Source: Microbacterium helvum (lineage in GTDB: Bacteria > Actinomycetota > Actinomycetes > Actinomycetales > Microbacteriaceae). Taken from it: DNA of 64,000 bases. Where the stretch lies: positions 1-64,000 of the forward strand of contig NZ_JACXZS010000002.1 in NCBI RefSeq assembly GCF_014779795.1, written 5' to 3'. The position numbers were made by a program, and so were the translations under genes. Positions 8,349-17,631 of this stretch are shown here, piece after piece; within the stretch, counting starts at the first letter, position 1, and each line of letters starts with the position of its first letter. The notes under the pieces were generated by a model. It had not been told where the DNA came from. It searched no databases and saw only the letters and a list, made by a program, of their open reading frames with translations.

Positions 8349-9015
8349 TGCCCAAGCAGCTCGTCACCGTCATCGGCCTCATCGTGTCGCTCGGCGTCAT
8401 CGCGCTCGGCGTCTTCCTCGTGGCCATGCCGCTCTACTTCCAGGCGGTCGGCGTCGACGGGCAGACCGCGACCGTCGCCAGCACCAACGCGATCTACCAG
8501 GCGCAGGTGGACGACCTGCACGAGCAAGAGGCCAACCTCGACCAGATCAACTCCGACGTGTCGCAGCTGCGCGCACAGATCCCCGCCGACGGCCAGCTCG
8601 ACGACGTGTTCGAGGTCGTCGGCACTGCGGCCACCGACACCGGGGTGCAGCTCACCGCCGTCACCGCCGGCGAACAGGTCGCCTTCGTGACCCGCACCGG
8701 CGCGACGGAGGGGGATGCCGCCACCGCCCCCGCACCCGAGCCCACCCCCGCCGCGACAGACGCCGCGACGGATGGGACCGCCACGGGGACCGTCGACGCC
8801 GGCGGCGCGGTCGCCGGCGCCGTGCCGGACGGCCGCCAGCAGGTCGACTTCACGATCAGCGCCACCGCGCCCGACATGAACACGGCCACCGCGTTCCTCG
8901 ACGAGCTGCGCGCCGGACCCCGCCTGCTGTCGAGCATCACGGCGACGACCAGCCAGTCCGGCGAAGGCTCGGTGTCGGTGCAGATCTCGGCCCTCACGTA
9001 CGTCGACGAGGAGGG

Positions 9016-9019
<4 letters not shown>
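8348..9019 (+). CDS. pilO: Type IV pilus assembly protein PilO-like
   Basis: About 223 residues from ATG 8348, in a TGATG overlap with pilN. One N-terminal membrane helix (VTVIGLIVSLGVIALGVFLV) is followed by a coiled coil (residues about 40-85), an Ala/Thr/Pro-rich low-complexity linker (about 118-160) and a small beta-alpha outer domain. The order and topology are those of PilO, which dimerises with PilN. Sequence similarity alone is weak, so the call leans on position and topology. Confidence 0.82.
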
Positions 9020-10299
<1,280 letters not shown>

Positions 10300-10300
10300 C

Positions 10301-11539
10301 ATGGCCGTCGTCCAGGAATTCGTCTACCGCGCGGTCGACCCGCGCGCAGGATCGGTCGTCAAGGGCACGATCGAGGCGGCCAGCGAATCGGCCGTCACCG
10401 GAAAGCTCAAGGCGCAGGGGCTCACCCCGCTCGAAGTCGCTCTCAAGTCCAACACCGGCCTCAACCGCCAGATCAAGCTGCCCGGGTCGACCAAGCACGT
10501 CTCGGCGCGCACCCTCGCGGTGTTCTCGCGGCAGATGGCCGGCCTCATCAACGCCGGCCTGCCGCTCATGCGGACCCTGTCGATCCTCATCGAGCAGACC
10601 GACGACAAGCGCCTGCAGCCCGCGCTCGTGCAGGTGCAGGCCGACGTCGAGGCCGGCTCCTCGTTCTCGGCGGCGCTCGCCCGGCACCCGCAGACCTTCC
10701 CGCCGCTCATGCTGTCGATCGTCAAGGTCGGCGAGGCGGGCGGCTTCCTCGGCAGCGCGCTCGGCTCGATCGCCGACAACTACCAGCGCGAGGCCGAGCT
10801 GCACAACAAGATCCGCGCCGCCGTCACCTACCCGGCGATCGTGCTCGTCATCGCCATCATCGGCGTGCTCGTCATGGTCACCTTCGTGGTGCCGATCTTC
10901 GAGGGCATGTTCAAAGGGCTCGGCTCGTCGCTGCCCCTGCCCACGCAGATCCTCGTCACGATCTCGAAGAACATGTGGTGGATCATCCCCGCCATCGTGC
11001 TGGTCGTGGTGGTCGCCGTCATCTGGTGGCGCGCCAACCGGCACACCGAGCAGTACCGGCGCTTCGTCGACCCGATCAAGCTGAAGATGCCGGTCTTCGG
11101 CAAGCTGACCACCAAGATCGCCGTCGCCCGGTTCGCCCGCAACCTGTCGATGATGCTCAACGCCGGCGTGCCCATCATCCAGGCGCTCGCGATCGTCGGG
11201 CAGGCCTCGAACAACTGGAAGATCGAGCAGGCCGTGCGCGACGTGCAGGAGTCGATCCGCCAGGGCCGCTCGTTCGCGGCGCCGCTCGCCAAGGCCGAGG
11301 TCTTCCCGGCGATGGTGCCGCAGATGGTGTCGGTCGGCGAGGAGTCCGGCACGCTCGTCGACATGCTCTCGTCGATCGCCGACTTCTACGAGGACGAGGT
11401 CGAGACCGCCACCGCCCAGCTGTCGTCGACGATCGAGCCCATTCTCATCGTCGGCCTCGGCATCGTCATCGGCGGCATGGTGATCTCGCTGTACCTGCCG
11501 ATCTTCACCCTCTACGGCGAACTCGCCAAGCAGGGGTAG
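10301..11539 (+). CDS. pilC: Pilus inner-membrane platform protein PilC
   Basis: 412 residues from ATG 10301. Polytopic platform protein with two copies of the T2SSF domain. The first has FSRQMAGLINAGLPLMRTL, the second FARNLSMMLNAGVPIIQAL, each followed by a conserved Gly-Glu segment (VKVGEAGGFLG and VSVGEESGTL). Three membrane helices are visible near residues 178-200, 225-245 and 380-402. PilC couples the cytoplasmic ATPases PilB and PilT to pilin extraction or insertion. It ends the rightward pilus operon and converges on pilB. Confidence 0.93.
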   Translation: MAVVQEFVYRAVDPRAGSVVKGTIEAASESAVTGKLKAQGLTPLEVALKSNTGLNRQIKLPGSTKHVSARTLAVFSRQMAGLINAGLPLMRTLSILIEQTDDKRLQPALVQVQADVEAGSSFSAALARHPQTFPPLMLSIVKVGEAGGFLGSALGSIADNYQREAELHNKIRAAVTYPAIVLVIAIIGVLVMVTFVVPIFEGMFKGLGSSLPLPTQILVTISKNMWWIIPAIVLVVVVAVIWWRANRHTEQYRRFVDPIKLKMPVFGKLTTKIAVARFARNLSMMLNAGVPIIQALAIVGQASNNWKIEQAVRDVQESIRQGRSFAAPLAKAEVFPAMVPQMVSVGEESGTLVDMLSSIADFYEDEVETATAQLSSTIEPILIVGLGIVIGGMVISLYLPIFTLYGELAKQG

Positions 11540-11541
11540 GC

Positions 11542-11629
11542 GCGCACCTGCTGCAGGAGGTCTTGGCGACGCGCCGGGTGGCGGCATCCATCACCCGGCG
11601 TTTCGCTCAGAACGTCCTGCACTGTGCAC
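11542..11629. repeat. Family P1 palindromic repeat, copy 1
   Basis: About 88 bp between the convergent ends of pilC and pilB. The ends are imperfectly complementary (CTGCAGGAGGTCTTGG on the left; ACGTCCTGCACTGTGCAC on the right), and an inner pair, GCGCCGGGTG and CACCCGGCGT, flanks GCGGCATCCA. The same design recurs at 16507 and 17525. As RNA it would fold into a long two-part hairpin that could end transcription from both sides. Confidence 0.8.
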
Positions 11630-11632
11630 ACC

Positions 11633-13306
11633 TCAGACCGAGACGCGCAGCACCTCTTCGATCGTCGTCAGGCCCTGGGCGACCTTCGACCAGCCGTCGT
11701 CGCGCAGCGACACCATGCCCTCGCGCAGCGCGGCCTGGCGGATCTCCGAACCCGTCGCCCGGGTCACCACCAGCGACTCGATGTCGTCGGTGAGCGTCAT
11801 GATCTCGTGCAGGGCGACACGGCCCCGGTAGCCGGTACCGCTGCAGGCGGGGCATCCCACCGCTTTGAACAGCTGCGGCACGTCACCCGGGTCATGCGGA
11901 AAGCCCAGCGACGACAGCACGTCACTGGTCTCGACGAGCGGCTCGCGGCAGCGCATGCACAGGCGCCGCGCGAGGCGCTGCGCGATCACCGCGGTGAGCG
12001 CCGTCGCCACCAGGAACGGCTCGCACCCGATCTCGGTCAGTCGTGTCAGCGCCGACGGCGCGTCGTTCGTGTGCAGCGTCGAGAGCACCAGGTGACCGGT
12101 CAGCGACGCCTCGATCGAGATGTTCGCCGTCTCGAAGTCGCGGATCTCACCGACCAGCACGACATCGGGGTCCGACCGCAGGATCGACCGCAGCGCCGTC
12201 GAGAACGTCAGACCCGCGCGGTTGTTCACCTGCACCTGATTGATCCCCGGGATGCGGTACTCCACCGGATCCTCGACCGTGATGACGTTGATCTTCGGGT
12301 TCGCGATCGCCCGCAGCGCCGTGTACAAGCTCGTCGACTTGCCGGACCCGGTCGGACCCGTCGCGAGGATCATGCCGTGCGGCTTCGAGATCGCCTCGAG
12401 GAACCGCTTCTCGTTCGTCGGCGAGAACAGCAGGTCGCGCATCGTCATCACCTGGCCGGTGTTGTCGAGGATGCGCATCACGATCTTCTCGCCCCACACG
12501 GTCGGCAGCGTCGCCACGCGCAGGTCGACCTGGCGGCCCTCGTGCGTGACCGACAGGCGGCCGTCCTGCGGCTTGCGCTTCTCGGCGATGTCGATCGACG
12601 ACATGATCTTGAGGCGCGAGATGATGCCGTCCTGGATCGCACGGTCGGCCTTCTGCATCTCGTGCAGCACGCCGTCGATGCGGAACCGCACCGTCAGCTG
12701 CTTCTCACCCGGCTCGACGTGGATGTCGCTCGCGCGGTCGTTGATGGCCTGTGCGATCAGCAGGTTCACGAACCGCACCACCGGGGCGTCGCTGTCCTGC
12801 TCTTCGAGCGTCTCGGTGAACGCGGCCTGGTTCGCCTCGGTCTGGTCCTCGATCGTCAGCGACAGCTCGCTGAGCTCTTCGTCCGACCGCAGGAACCGCT
12901 CGAACATCTGCGTCAGCGCGTCCTGCGCGACCACCACCGGCTCGACGAACAGGTCGGTGATGCTCGCCACGTCGTCGAGCGCCACGATGTCGGTCGGATC
13001 GAGCACGCCCACCGTCAGCCGGTCGCCGCGCAGGTCGACGGGGATCAGCGCGTACTTGCGGCACAGGTTGCCCGGCACGAGCGCCACCACGTTCGGATCC
13101 AGCGGAAGATTCGCAAGATCGATGTAGCGGTGACCCGTGTGCAGCGCGATCGCCTCGGCGACCTGCCCCTCGGTCACCAGCTTCTGGCTCACGAGCAGCT
13201 GCTGCAGCTCGGGGCCGTCGCTGCCCCCCGCCTGCGCGATGGCGGCGGACATGTCGGCTGCTCGTACGGCTCCGGTGAGCACGAGCGTCTGTGCAAGACC
13301 CCGCAT
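11633..13306 (-). CDS. pilB: Pilus extension ATPase PilB
   Basis: 557 residues. Hexameric ATPase that drives pilus assembly. The N-terminal GspE-N type domain (about residues 1-150) is followed by the ATPase core with Walker A GPTGSGKSTSLY near residue 315, the Asp box TVEDPVEY, Walker B DPDVVLVGEIRD and the His box TGHLVLSTLHT. A four-Cys zinc site follows (CMRC near 448, CPAC near 484), which marks PilB/GspE rather than PilT. It is encoded convergently to the rest of the cluster, so its expression is uncoupled from PilT and PilC. Confidence 0.95.
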   Translation of the reverse strand: MRGLAQTLVLTGAVRAADMSAAIAQAGGSDGPELQQLLVSQKLVTEGQVAEAIALHTGHRYIDLANLPLDPNVVALVPGNLCRKYALIPVDLRGDRLTVGVLDPTDIVALDDVASITDLFVEPVVVAQDALTQMFERFLRSDEELSELSLTIEDQTEANQAAFTETLEEQDSDAPVVRFVNLLIAQAINDRASDIHVEPGEKQLTVRFRIDGVLHEMQKADRAIQDGIISRLKIMSSIDIAEKRKPQDGRLSVTHEGRQVDLRVATLPTVWGEKIVMRILDNTGQVMTMRDLLFSPTNEKRFLEAISKPHGMILATGPTGSGKSTSLYTALRAIANPKINVITVEDPVEYRIPGINQVQVNNRAGLTFSTALRSILRSDPDVVLVGEIRDFETANISIEASLTGHLVLSTLHTNDAPSALTRLTEIGCEPFLVATALTAVIAQRLARRLCMRCREPLVETSDVLSSLGFPHDPGDVPQLFKAVGCPACSGTGYRGRVALHEIMTLTDDIESLVVTRATGSEIRQAALREGMVSLRDDGWSKVAQGLTTIEEVLRVSV

Positions 13307-13404
13307 AGTGATTCCCCAATCCCCAGGGACATCCTATGGCGCACGTCATCCCTCCACGTCAACCCCGGCGTGCCAGGACATGCGTGCTCGGTAGTGTGGC
13401 GGCC

Positions 13405-14403
13405 ATGGCGGAGTGGATCACGAAGGCGACGGCGTGGGCGCTGTCGCTGCGCCCGGTGCGCGTGTGGCTGCACTACTCCGAACGGCGGGGCCCGATGCTC
13501 GCCGACAGCGTCACCTACCGCGCGCTGTTCTCGGTGTTCGCGGGGGTGCTGCTGGGCTTCTCGGTCGCCGCGGTCTGGCTCGCCGGCAACCCCGAGGCGC
13601 TGCGGTCGCTCGTCGCCGCGGTGGATGCCGCCATCCCCGGCGTCGTCGGAAAGGGCGGCATCGTCGACGTGTCGGAGATCGACGCGCCGGCCGGGTTCAC
13701 CGTCGCGGGCATCATCGCCCTCGTCGGTCTGGTCGGGGCGGCGATCGGCGCCGTCGGCTCGCTGCGCGTGGCGATCCGCACCCTCGCCGACAAAGTGCAC
13801 GACGATGTCTTCTTCGTCTGGGTGCTGCTGCGCAACCTGCTGCTGGCGGCCGCCATCGGCGCGGGCTTCGTGCTGTCGGCGGGCGCCACCTTCGTCGGCA
13901 CGACGTTCGTCGGCACCGTGCTCGACTGGCTCGGCATCGGCGGCGACCTCGCCGCGGCCGCGACGCGCGGGGTGTCGCTCGTCGTCGTCTTCGTGCTCGA
14001 CATGGCGATCATCGCGCTCGCCTTCGTGACGCTGAGCGGCGTGCGCGCGCGACCCGCCTCGCTGTGGGCCGGCGCGTTCGTCGGCGCGATCGGGCTGACC
14101 GTGCTGCAGCAGCTGTCGGGGCTGTTCGTCAGCGGCGCCGGATCCAACCCGCTGCTCGCGTCGTTCGCCGCGCTCATCGCGCTGCTGCTGTGGCTCAACC
14201 TGTCGGCGCAGGTGATCCTGCTCGCCTCGACGTGGGTGATCGTCAGCGAGCGCGAGCGGTCCGACCGGGTGCGCGAGCGCTACGGGTCGCCGACCTTCGC
14301 CCAGCGCCGGGTGCGGCAGGCCGAGGACGCCGTGCGCGTCGCGACCGAAGAGCTCGAGCACGCGCGGGCGGATGTCGCGAAAGAGGCGGGGCGCGCCACG
14401 TGA
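13405..14403 (+). CDS. YihY/BrkB-family inner membrane protein
   Basis: 332 residues. Six hydrophobic segments and the family start pattern SERRGPMLADSVTYRALFSVFAG place it in the YihY/BrkB (formerly RbnL) family. The biochemical role of this family is not settled; it was once wrongly called RNase BN. The C-terminus is a charged cytoplasmic helix. A TAGTGT hexamer at 13392-13397 lies 7 bases before the ATG, which suggests a leaderless mRNA. The stop overlaps the GTG of the next gene. Confidence 0.85.
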   Translation: MAEWITKATAWALSLRPVRVWLHYSERRGPMLADSVTYRALFSVFAGVLLGFSVAAVWLAGNPEALRSLVAAVDAAIPGVVGKGGIVDVSEIDAPAGFTVAGIIALVGLVGAAIGAVGSLRVAIRTLADKVHDDVFFVWVLLRNLLLAAAIGAGFVLSAGATFVGTTFVGTVLDWLGIGGDLAAAATRGVSLVVVFVLDMAIIALAFVTLSGVRARPASLWAGAFVGAIGLTVLQQLSGLFVSGAGSNPLLASFAALIALLLWLNLSAQVILLASTWVIVSERERSDRVRERYGSPTFAQRRVRQAEDAVRVATEELEHARADVAKEAGRAT

Positions 14404-15146
14404 GCGTCGACGTGCCGACCTACACGGCGGAACAGGTGCGCGCGGCCGAGCGCCCGCTGCTCGAGGCCGGTGTGCCGCTCATGCGCCGGGCCGCCGCGGC
14501 CCTGGCCGACGTCGTGCGCGCCGAGCTCGCCGGCACGCCGTCGGCGCCGATCACGTCGTCGATCGTGCTCGAACCGCTGCTGCAGGACGACCCCGACACA
14601 CCGCAGCCGCGCGTGCTCGCACTCGTCGGCTCGGGCGACAACGGCGGTGACGCACTGTACGCCGCCGCCGGCATCGGCGACATCGCCGACGTGGACGTGC
14701 TGCTCGTCGGCAGCCGGGTGCACGAGAGCGCCTTCGCCGCGGCCGTCGCCGCCGGTGCGCGCCGCATCGACCTGCCCGAGGTGCGCGACGCCCGCTACGC
14801 GCTCGTGCTCGACGGCATCCTCGGCATCGGCGCCTCGCGCGATCCCGCGCTGCACGGCCTGGCGCGCGAAGCCGTCACCACGGTGCAGTCGCTGGCGCAG
14901 ACGCGCCGGGGGATGCCGCGCGTCATCGCCGTCGACCTGCCCAGCGGCCTTCACCCCGACACCGGAGCCGCCGACGAAGCCGTGCTGGCGGCATCCCTCA
15001 CCGTCACGGTCGGCGCCGCCAAGTCAGGCCTTGCGCGAGCCCCGGAGCTGGTGGGCGAGGTCGTTCTGGTCGACCTCGGCTTGCCGCTCGACGGGGTCGA
15101 GCCGGCGGGTTCGATGGCGGTGTCGCGCGTTATTCCTGCTCGTTGA
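14400..15146 (+). CDS. nnrE: NAD(P)H-hydrate epimerase (N-terminal NnrE domain only)
   Basis: 248 residues from GTG 14400, overlapping the preceding stop. NAD(P)HX epimerases interconvert R and S hydrated NAD(P)H so that the dehydratase can repair it. The family opens with the PTYTAEQVRAAERPLLEAGVPLM pattern seen here in part, has the GSGDNGGDALYAA nucleotide segment near residue 80, and a late VDLPSGLHPDTGA segment. The C-terminal dehydratase domain found in fused versions is absent. Its last codons and stop lie inside a GTTGAGCG repeat, so the 3' end may have been remodelled by repeat insertion. Confidence 0.88.
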   Translation: MSVDVPTYTAEQVRAAERPLLEAGVPLMRRAAAALADVVRAELAGTPSAPITSSIVLEPLLQDDPDTPQPRVLALVGSGDNGGDALYAAAGIGDIADVDVLLVGSRVHESAFAAAVAAGARRIDLPEVRDARYALVLDGILGIGASRDPALHGLAREAVTTVQSLAQTRRGMPRVIAVDLPSGLHPDTGAADEAVLAASLTVTVGAAKSGLARAPELVGEVVLVDLGLPLDGVEPAGSMAVSRVIPAR

Positions 15147-15243
15147 GCGGAGCGACGAAGGAGCGAAGACGAAACGTCGCGAGCCGGACCCCCTGCTCGT
15201 TGAGCGGAGCGACGAAGGAGCGCAGACGAAACGTCGCGAGCCG
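15135..15243. repeat. Tandem pair of GTTGAGCG repeats
   Basis: Two nearly identical 52-bp units, 15135-15186 and 15192-15243, start CCTGCTCGTTGAGCGGAGCG and end AAACGTCGCGAGCCG, differing at one base (GCGAAGACG against GCGCAGACG). The first supplies the TGA stop of the nnrE gene. Related elements lie at 15301, 21122 and 23854, always at gene ends. Confidence 0.85.
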
Positions 15244-15300
15244 CTCTCGGGATCCCGGCCAACGCGCACGTCGCGGAGGCGATCCGTCCGATCGGTGGCT

Positions 15301-15338
15301 CACGACGTTGCGTCTCGCTGCGCTCGCTCAACGACCAG
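15301..15338. repeat. GTTGAGCG repeat, reverse orientation
   Basis: On the minus strand this reads GGTCGTTGAGCGAGCGCAGC followed by GAGACGCAACG. It belongs to the same family as the pair at 15135 and supplies the TGA stop codon of the small secreted-protein gene on the minus strand. Confidence 0.8.
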
Positions 15339-15669
15339 GGGGGCTCGCGGGCTTGCCGTGCCCGCGGCCGTTGTTGCCGGGGAACGCGGGATCGTCCTTG
15401 TGGTGGCCCCAGGCCTTGCCGCCCTCGCCGGAGTCGTCCGCGGAGTCCTCACCGTGCCCGCGCCCGTTTCCGCCCGGAAAACCGGGGTCGTCCTTGTGCT
15501 GCCCCCACGCCTTCCCGTTCCCATTCCCATTGCCGTCGCCGGGCGCCACGACCGATGTCGACGGCAGCAGCGAGAGCGGTGCCCCCGCAGCGACCCCGGG
15601 AACGACGATCGCCGCGGACGCGACGACGACCACTGCGGCTGCGGCGATCAGCAGCTTGTTCGGGCTCAT
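15328..15669 (-). CDS. Small secreted Gly/His/Asp-rich repeat protein
   Basis: 113 residues. A signal peptide (NKLLIAAAAVVVVASAAIVV) ends near VAAGA. The mature part holds two copies of a ~20-residue unit of the form KAWGxHKDDPxFPGxNGRG, separated by an acidic Glu/Asp/Ser linker, and ends Pro-Pro-Gly-Arg. A GAGGTG ribosome site precedes the ATG at 15669. The His and Asp content could bind metal or calcium, but no family was recognised. Its stop codon comes from an adjacent GTTGAGCG repeat, so the reading frame may have been extended or cut by that repeat. Confidence 0.7.
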   Translation of the reverse strand: MSPNKLLIAAAAVVVVASAAIVVPGVAAGAPLSLLPSTSVVAPGDGNGNGNGKAWGQHKDDPGFPGGNGRGHGEDSADDSGEGGKAWGHHKDDPAFPGNNGRGHGKPASPPGR

Positions 15670-15746
15670 GACGCACCTCGATTCGGGCGACGGATGCGGC
15701 TGTTGGCGGTGAGCGTACCACCGCGCCGCCCGCGTGCCCAGAGGCC

Positions 15747-16478
15747 TCAGCGTGCGTAGCGCTCGACGAACGCGCGCAGGATGCGGCTCGGGTGCGACAC
15801 CGCGACCCGGCGCACCGCGGCAAGGGTCAGCTCCAGTTCATCCGACGCGAAATAGCCGTGGTCGGCGTAGGCGTGGATGCGCGTCGTGATGCCCTCGACG
15901 TCGAGCTCGGGGTGGAACTGCGTCGCATACACGTTCTCGCCGACGCGGAACATCTGCACCGGGCACGCCGGCGACGAGGCGAGCAGCGTGGCCGACGCCG
16001 GCAGCTGCGAGATCGCCTCTTTGTGCCCGACGAACGCGTCGAACGTCGGCGGCATGTCGGCCAGCAGCGGGTCGGCCGCTCCCGCGTCGGTCACGGTGAC
16101 GGGCACGACGCTGATCGGTTCAGGATGCCGGCGGTCGATCACTGCGCCCTGGTGCGCGCCGAGCGTGCCGATGCCGTAACAGGCGCCGAGGAACGGGAAG
16201 TCCCGCGCCACCACCTCGTCCAGCAGCGCGGCGAACTCCGCCTCGACCCGATGCTGCACCGCCGACTTCTTGTCGGCCGGGTCTGAGGCGTTGAACGGAC
16301 CGCCGCCCACGAAGATGCCGGACAGCCCGTCGAGATCGAGCGGCGGCATCGGCCCCGCCTCCAGCCGCACCCGGATCAGCTGCTCGGGCATGAGCCCGGT
16401 GTACCGCAGGAACAGCCCGTACTCCTCGTCGGCCGGCAGGTCTTCGGCCCGCGTCGCGAGCAGCACGAACGGCTTCAC
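15747..16478 (-). CDS. Class I glutamine amidotransferase, GuaA-like
   Basis: 243 residues from GTG 16478. The fold and motifs are those of a stand-alone class I amidotransferase: nucleophile Cys in LGACYGIGTLGAHQGA, and the catalytic His-Glu pair in YATQFHPELD. Members are often called glutamine amidotransferase or GMP synthase-like; the acceptor substrate is not evident and no synthetase domain is fused. The C-terminal third is a helical extension. A TAGGCT element (plus-strand 16485-16490) lies 6 bases before the start, so the mRNA is probably leaderless. Confidence 0.85.
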   Translation of the reverse strand: MKPFVLLATRAEDLPADEEYGLFLRYTGLMPEQLIRVRLEAGPMPPLDLDGLSGIFVGGGPFNASDPADKKSAVQHRVEAEFAALLDEVVARDFPFLGACYGIGTLGAHQGAVIDRRHPEPISVVPVTVTDAGAADPLLADMPPTFDAFVGHKEAISQLPASATLLASSPACPVQMFRVGENVYATQFHPELDVEGITTRIHAYADHGYFASDELELTLAAVRRVAVSHPSRILRAFVERYAR

Positions 16479-16506
16479 CCGACCAGCCTAAAGCGCGTGC
16501 CCCGGC

Positions 16507-16591
16507 GTGCACGGCGCAGGACGTCTTGGCAACACGCCGGGTGGCGGCATCCATTCTCCAGCGTGTCGGCCAGAACCTCCTGCGCTGTGCG
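16507..16591. repeat. Family P1 palindromic repeat, copy 2
   Basis: About 85 bp. Outer arms GTGCACGGCGCAGGACGT and ACCTCCTGCGCTGTGCGA are near-complementary; inner arms ACACGCCGGG and CCAGCGTGT enclose TGGCGGCATCCATTCT. It lies about 100 bp before the first DUF559 gene; copy 3 lies 10 bp after that gene. Confidence 0.85.
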
Positions 16592-16689
16592 AGCCGAGCG
16601 TTTCCTCCCCAGTGCGGCCGTCGCGCGAGTTCTGCACAGATCGTGGCCGGTGATGGGGACGGGATGCCGGCTGCCGCGAGCATCGGGGC

Positions 16690-17514
16690 ATGTGCACGTC
16701 GAAGCGACCGGTGTCGACCTACGCCGAGTTGCGAGACGGCGGCTTGTCGCGGCGGGCCCTCGCCGACGAGCTCGACTGCGGAACGATCCGCTCACTGCGT
16801 CGCGGCGTGTACGAGCGTGCCGGCGCGTGTGACGATGTGAGGGATGCCGCGGCCCACGGCGGCGCGCTGGCCTGCGTTACTGCAGCCGCACATCACGGGC
16901 TGTGGGTCGCCGAGTACGGCACCGGCCTGCACATCGGGATGCCCTCGAGCGGACGCGTTCATGCGCACACCGGTTGCACGTGTGTCGTGCACTGGGTCGA
17001 TGACGATCGGACCGACGCATTCGGCGTGCCCTCCGTGCGGGTGACGCTGCGGCAGATTCTTCGATGCCAAGGGCTTGAGGCGTTCTTCGTCGCTCTCGAA
17101 TCCGCGTTGCGGAAGCGAAAGCTGTCAGCCGCCGACCTCGCCTGGCTGCGCGCTCACACCAACGCCGCGGCTCGCGAGGCCATCGCGTTCGCGCGCAGCG
17201 ACGCCGACAGCGGCCTGGAGTCCCTGCTGCGATGGCGGCTGCGCATACACGGGCTGTCGGTGCGCACGCAGCAGAAGATCATCTCGGTCGGCCGCGTCGA
17301 TTTCGTGATCGGCGACCGGCTGATCGTCGAGGTCGACGGAGTCGCCAACCACGACGACGAGTCGCATCGCCACAAGGACCTCGTGCGCGACGCTCACGCG
17401 GCCAGCTGGGGCTTCGTCACTCTTCGCTTCGACTATGCCCTGGTCGTCCACGACTGGCCGACCGTCGAACTCGCCATCCTCGGCCTCGTCGACCGCGGAG
17501 TCCACCTCGCGTAA
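16690..17514 (+). CDS. AbiEi-like plus DUF559 (Vsr-like) nuclease protein, paralogue 1
   Basis: 274 residues. The N-terminal region starts STYAELRDGGLSRRALADEL, a winged-helix-like segment as in AbiEi-type transcriptional regulators, followed by ALACVTAAAHHGLW of the AbiEi body. The C-terminal 100 residues match the DUF559/MTES_1575 PD-(D/E)XK domain related to Vsr endonuclease: VDFVIGDRLIVEVDG carries the metal-binding Asp204, Glu214 and Asp216, followed by NHDDESHRHKD. No AbiEii toxin gene lies next to it. The gene is bounded on both sides by P1 palindromes. Two diverged paralogues lie at 28521 and 41757. A role in nicking or repair at palindromes, or in defence, is conjecture. Confidence 0.85.
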   Translation: MCTSKRPVSTYAELRDGGLSRRALADELDCGTIRSLRRGVYERAGACDDVRDAAAHGGALACVTAAAHHGLWVAEYGTGLHIGMPSSGRVHAHTGCTCVVHWVDDDRTDAFGVPSVRVTLRQILRCQGLEAFFVALESALRKRKLSAADLAWLRAHTNAAAREAIAFARSDADSGLESLLRWRLRIHGLSVRTQQKIISVGRVDFVIGDRLIVEVDGVANHDDESHRHKDLVRDAHAASWGFVTLRFDYALVVHDWPTVELAILGLVDRGVHLA

Positions 17515-17524
17515 GCGCAGCAGC

Positions 17525-17610
17525 GTGCACAGCGCAGGAGGTCTTCGATACGCGCCGGGTGGCGGCATCCATTCTCCGGCGTGTCGGCCAGAAGCTCCTG
17601 CGCTGTGTAC
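17525..17610. repeat. Family P1 palindromic repeat, copy 3
   Basis: The best-preserved copy. Outer arms are GTGCACAGCGCAGGAG and CTCCTGCGCTGTGTAC; inner arms are ATACGCGCCGGG and CCGGCGTGT around TGGCGGCATCCATTCT. It sits between the convergent ends of the DUF559 gene and glgP. Confidence 0.88.
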
Positions 17611-17631
17611 GCGGGCCGAGGCATCCATTCA

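Noticed and set aside
8317..9015. N-terminal extension of PilT through the pilO gene
   Set aside because: Arg/Ala-rich translation typical of a wrong frame; the PilT family start matches ATG 9016 or 9022.
15135..15338. CRISPR-like array
   Set aside because: The two 52-bp units are separated by only 5 bp, there are no spacers of even length, no cas genes, and related single copies lie elsewhere at gene ends.
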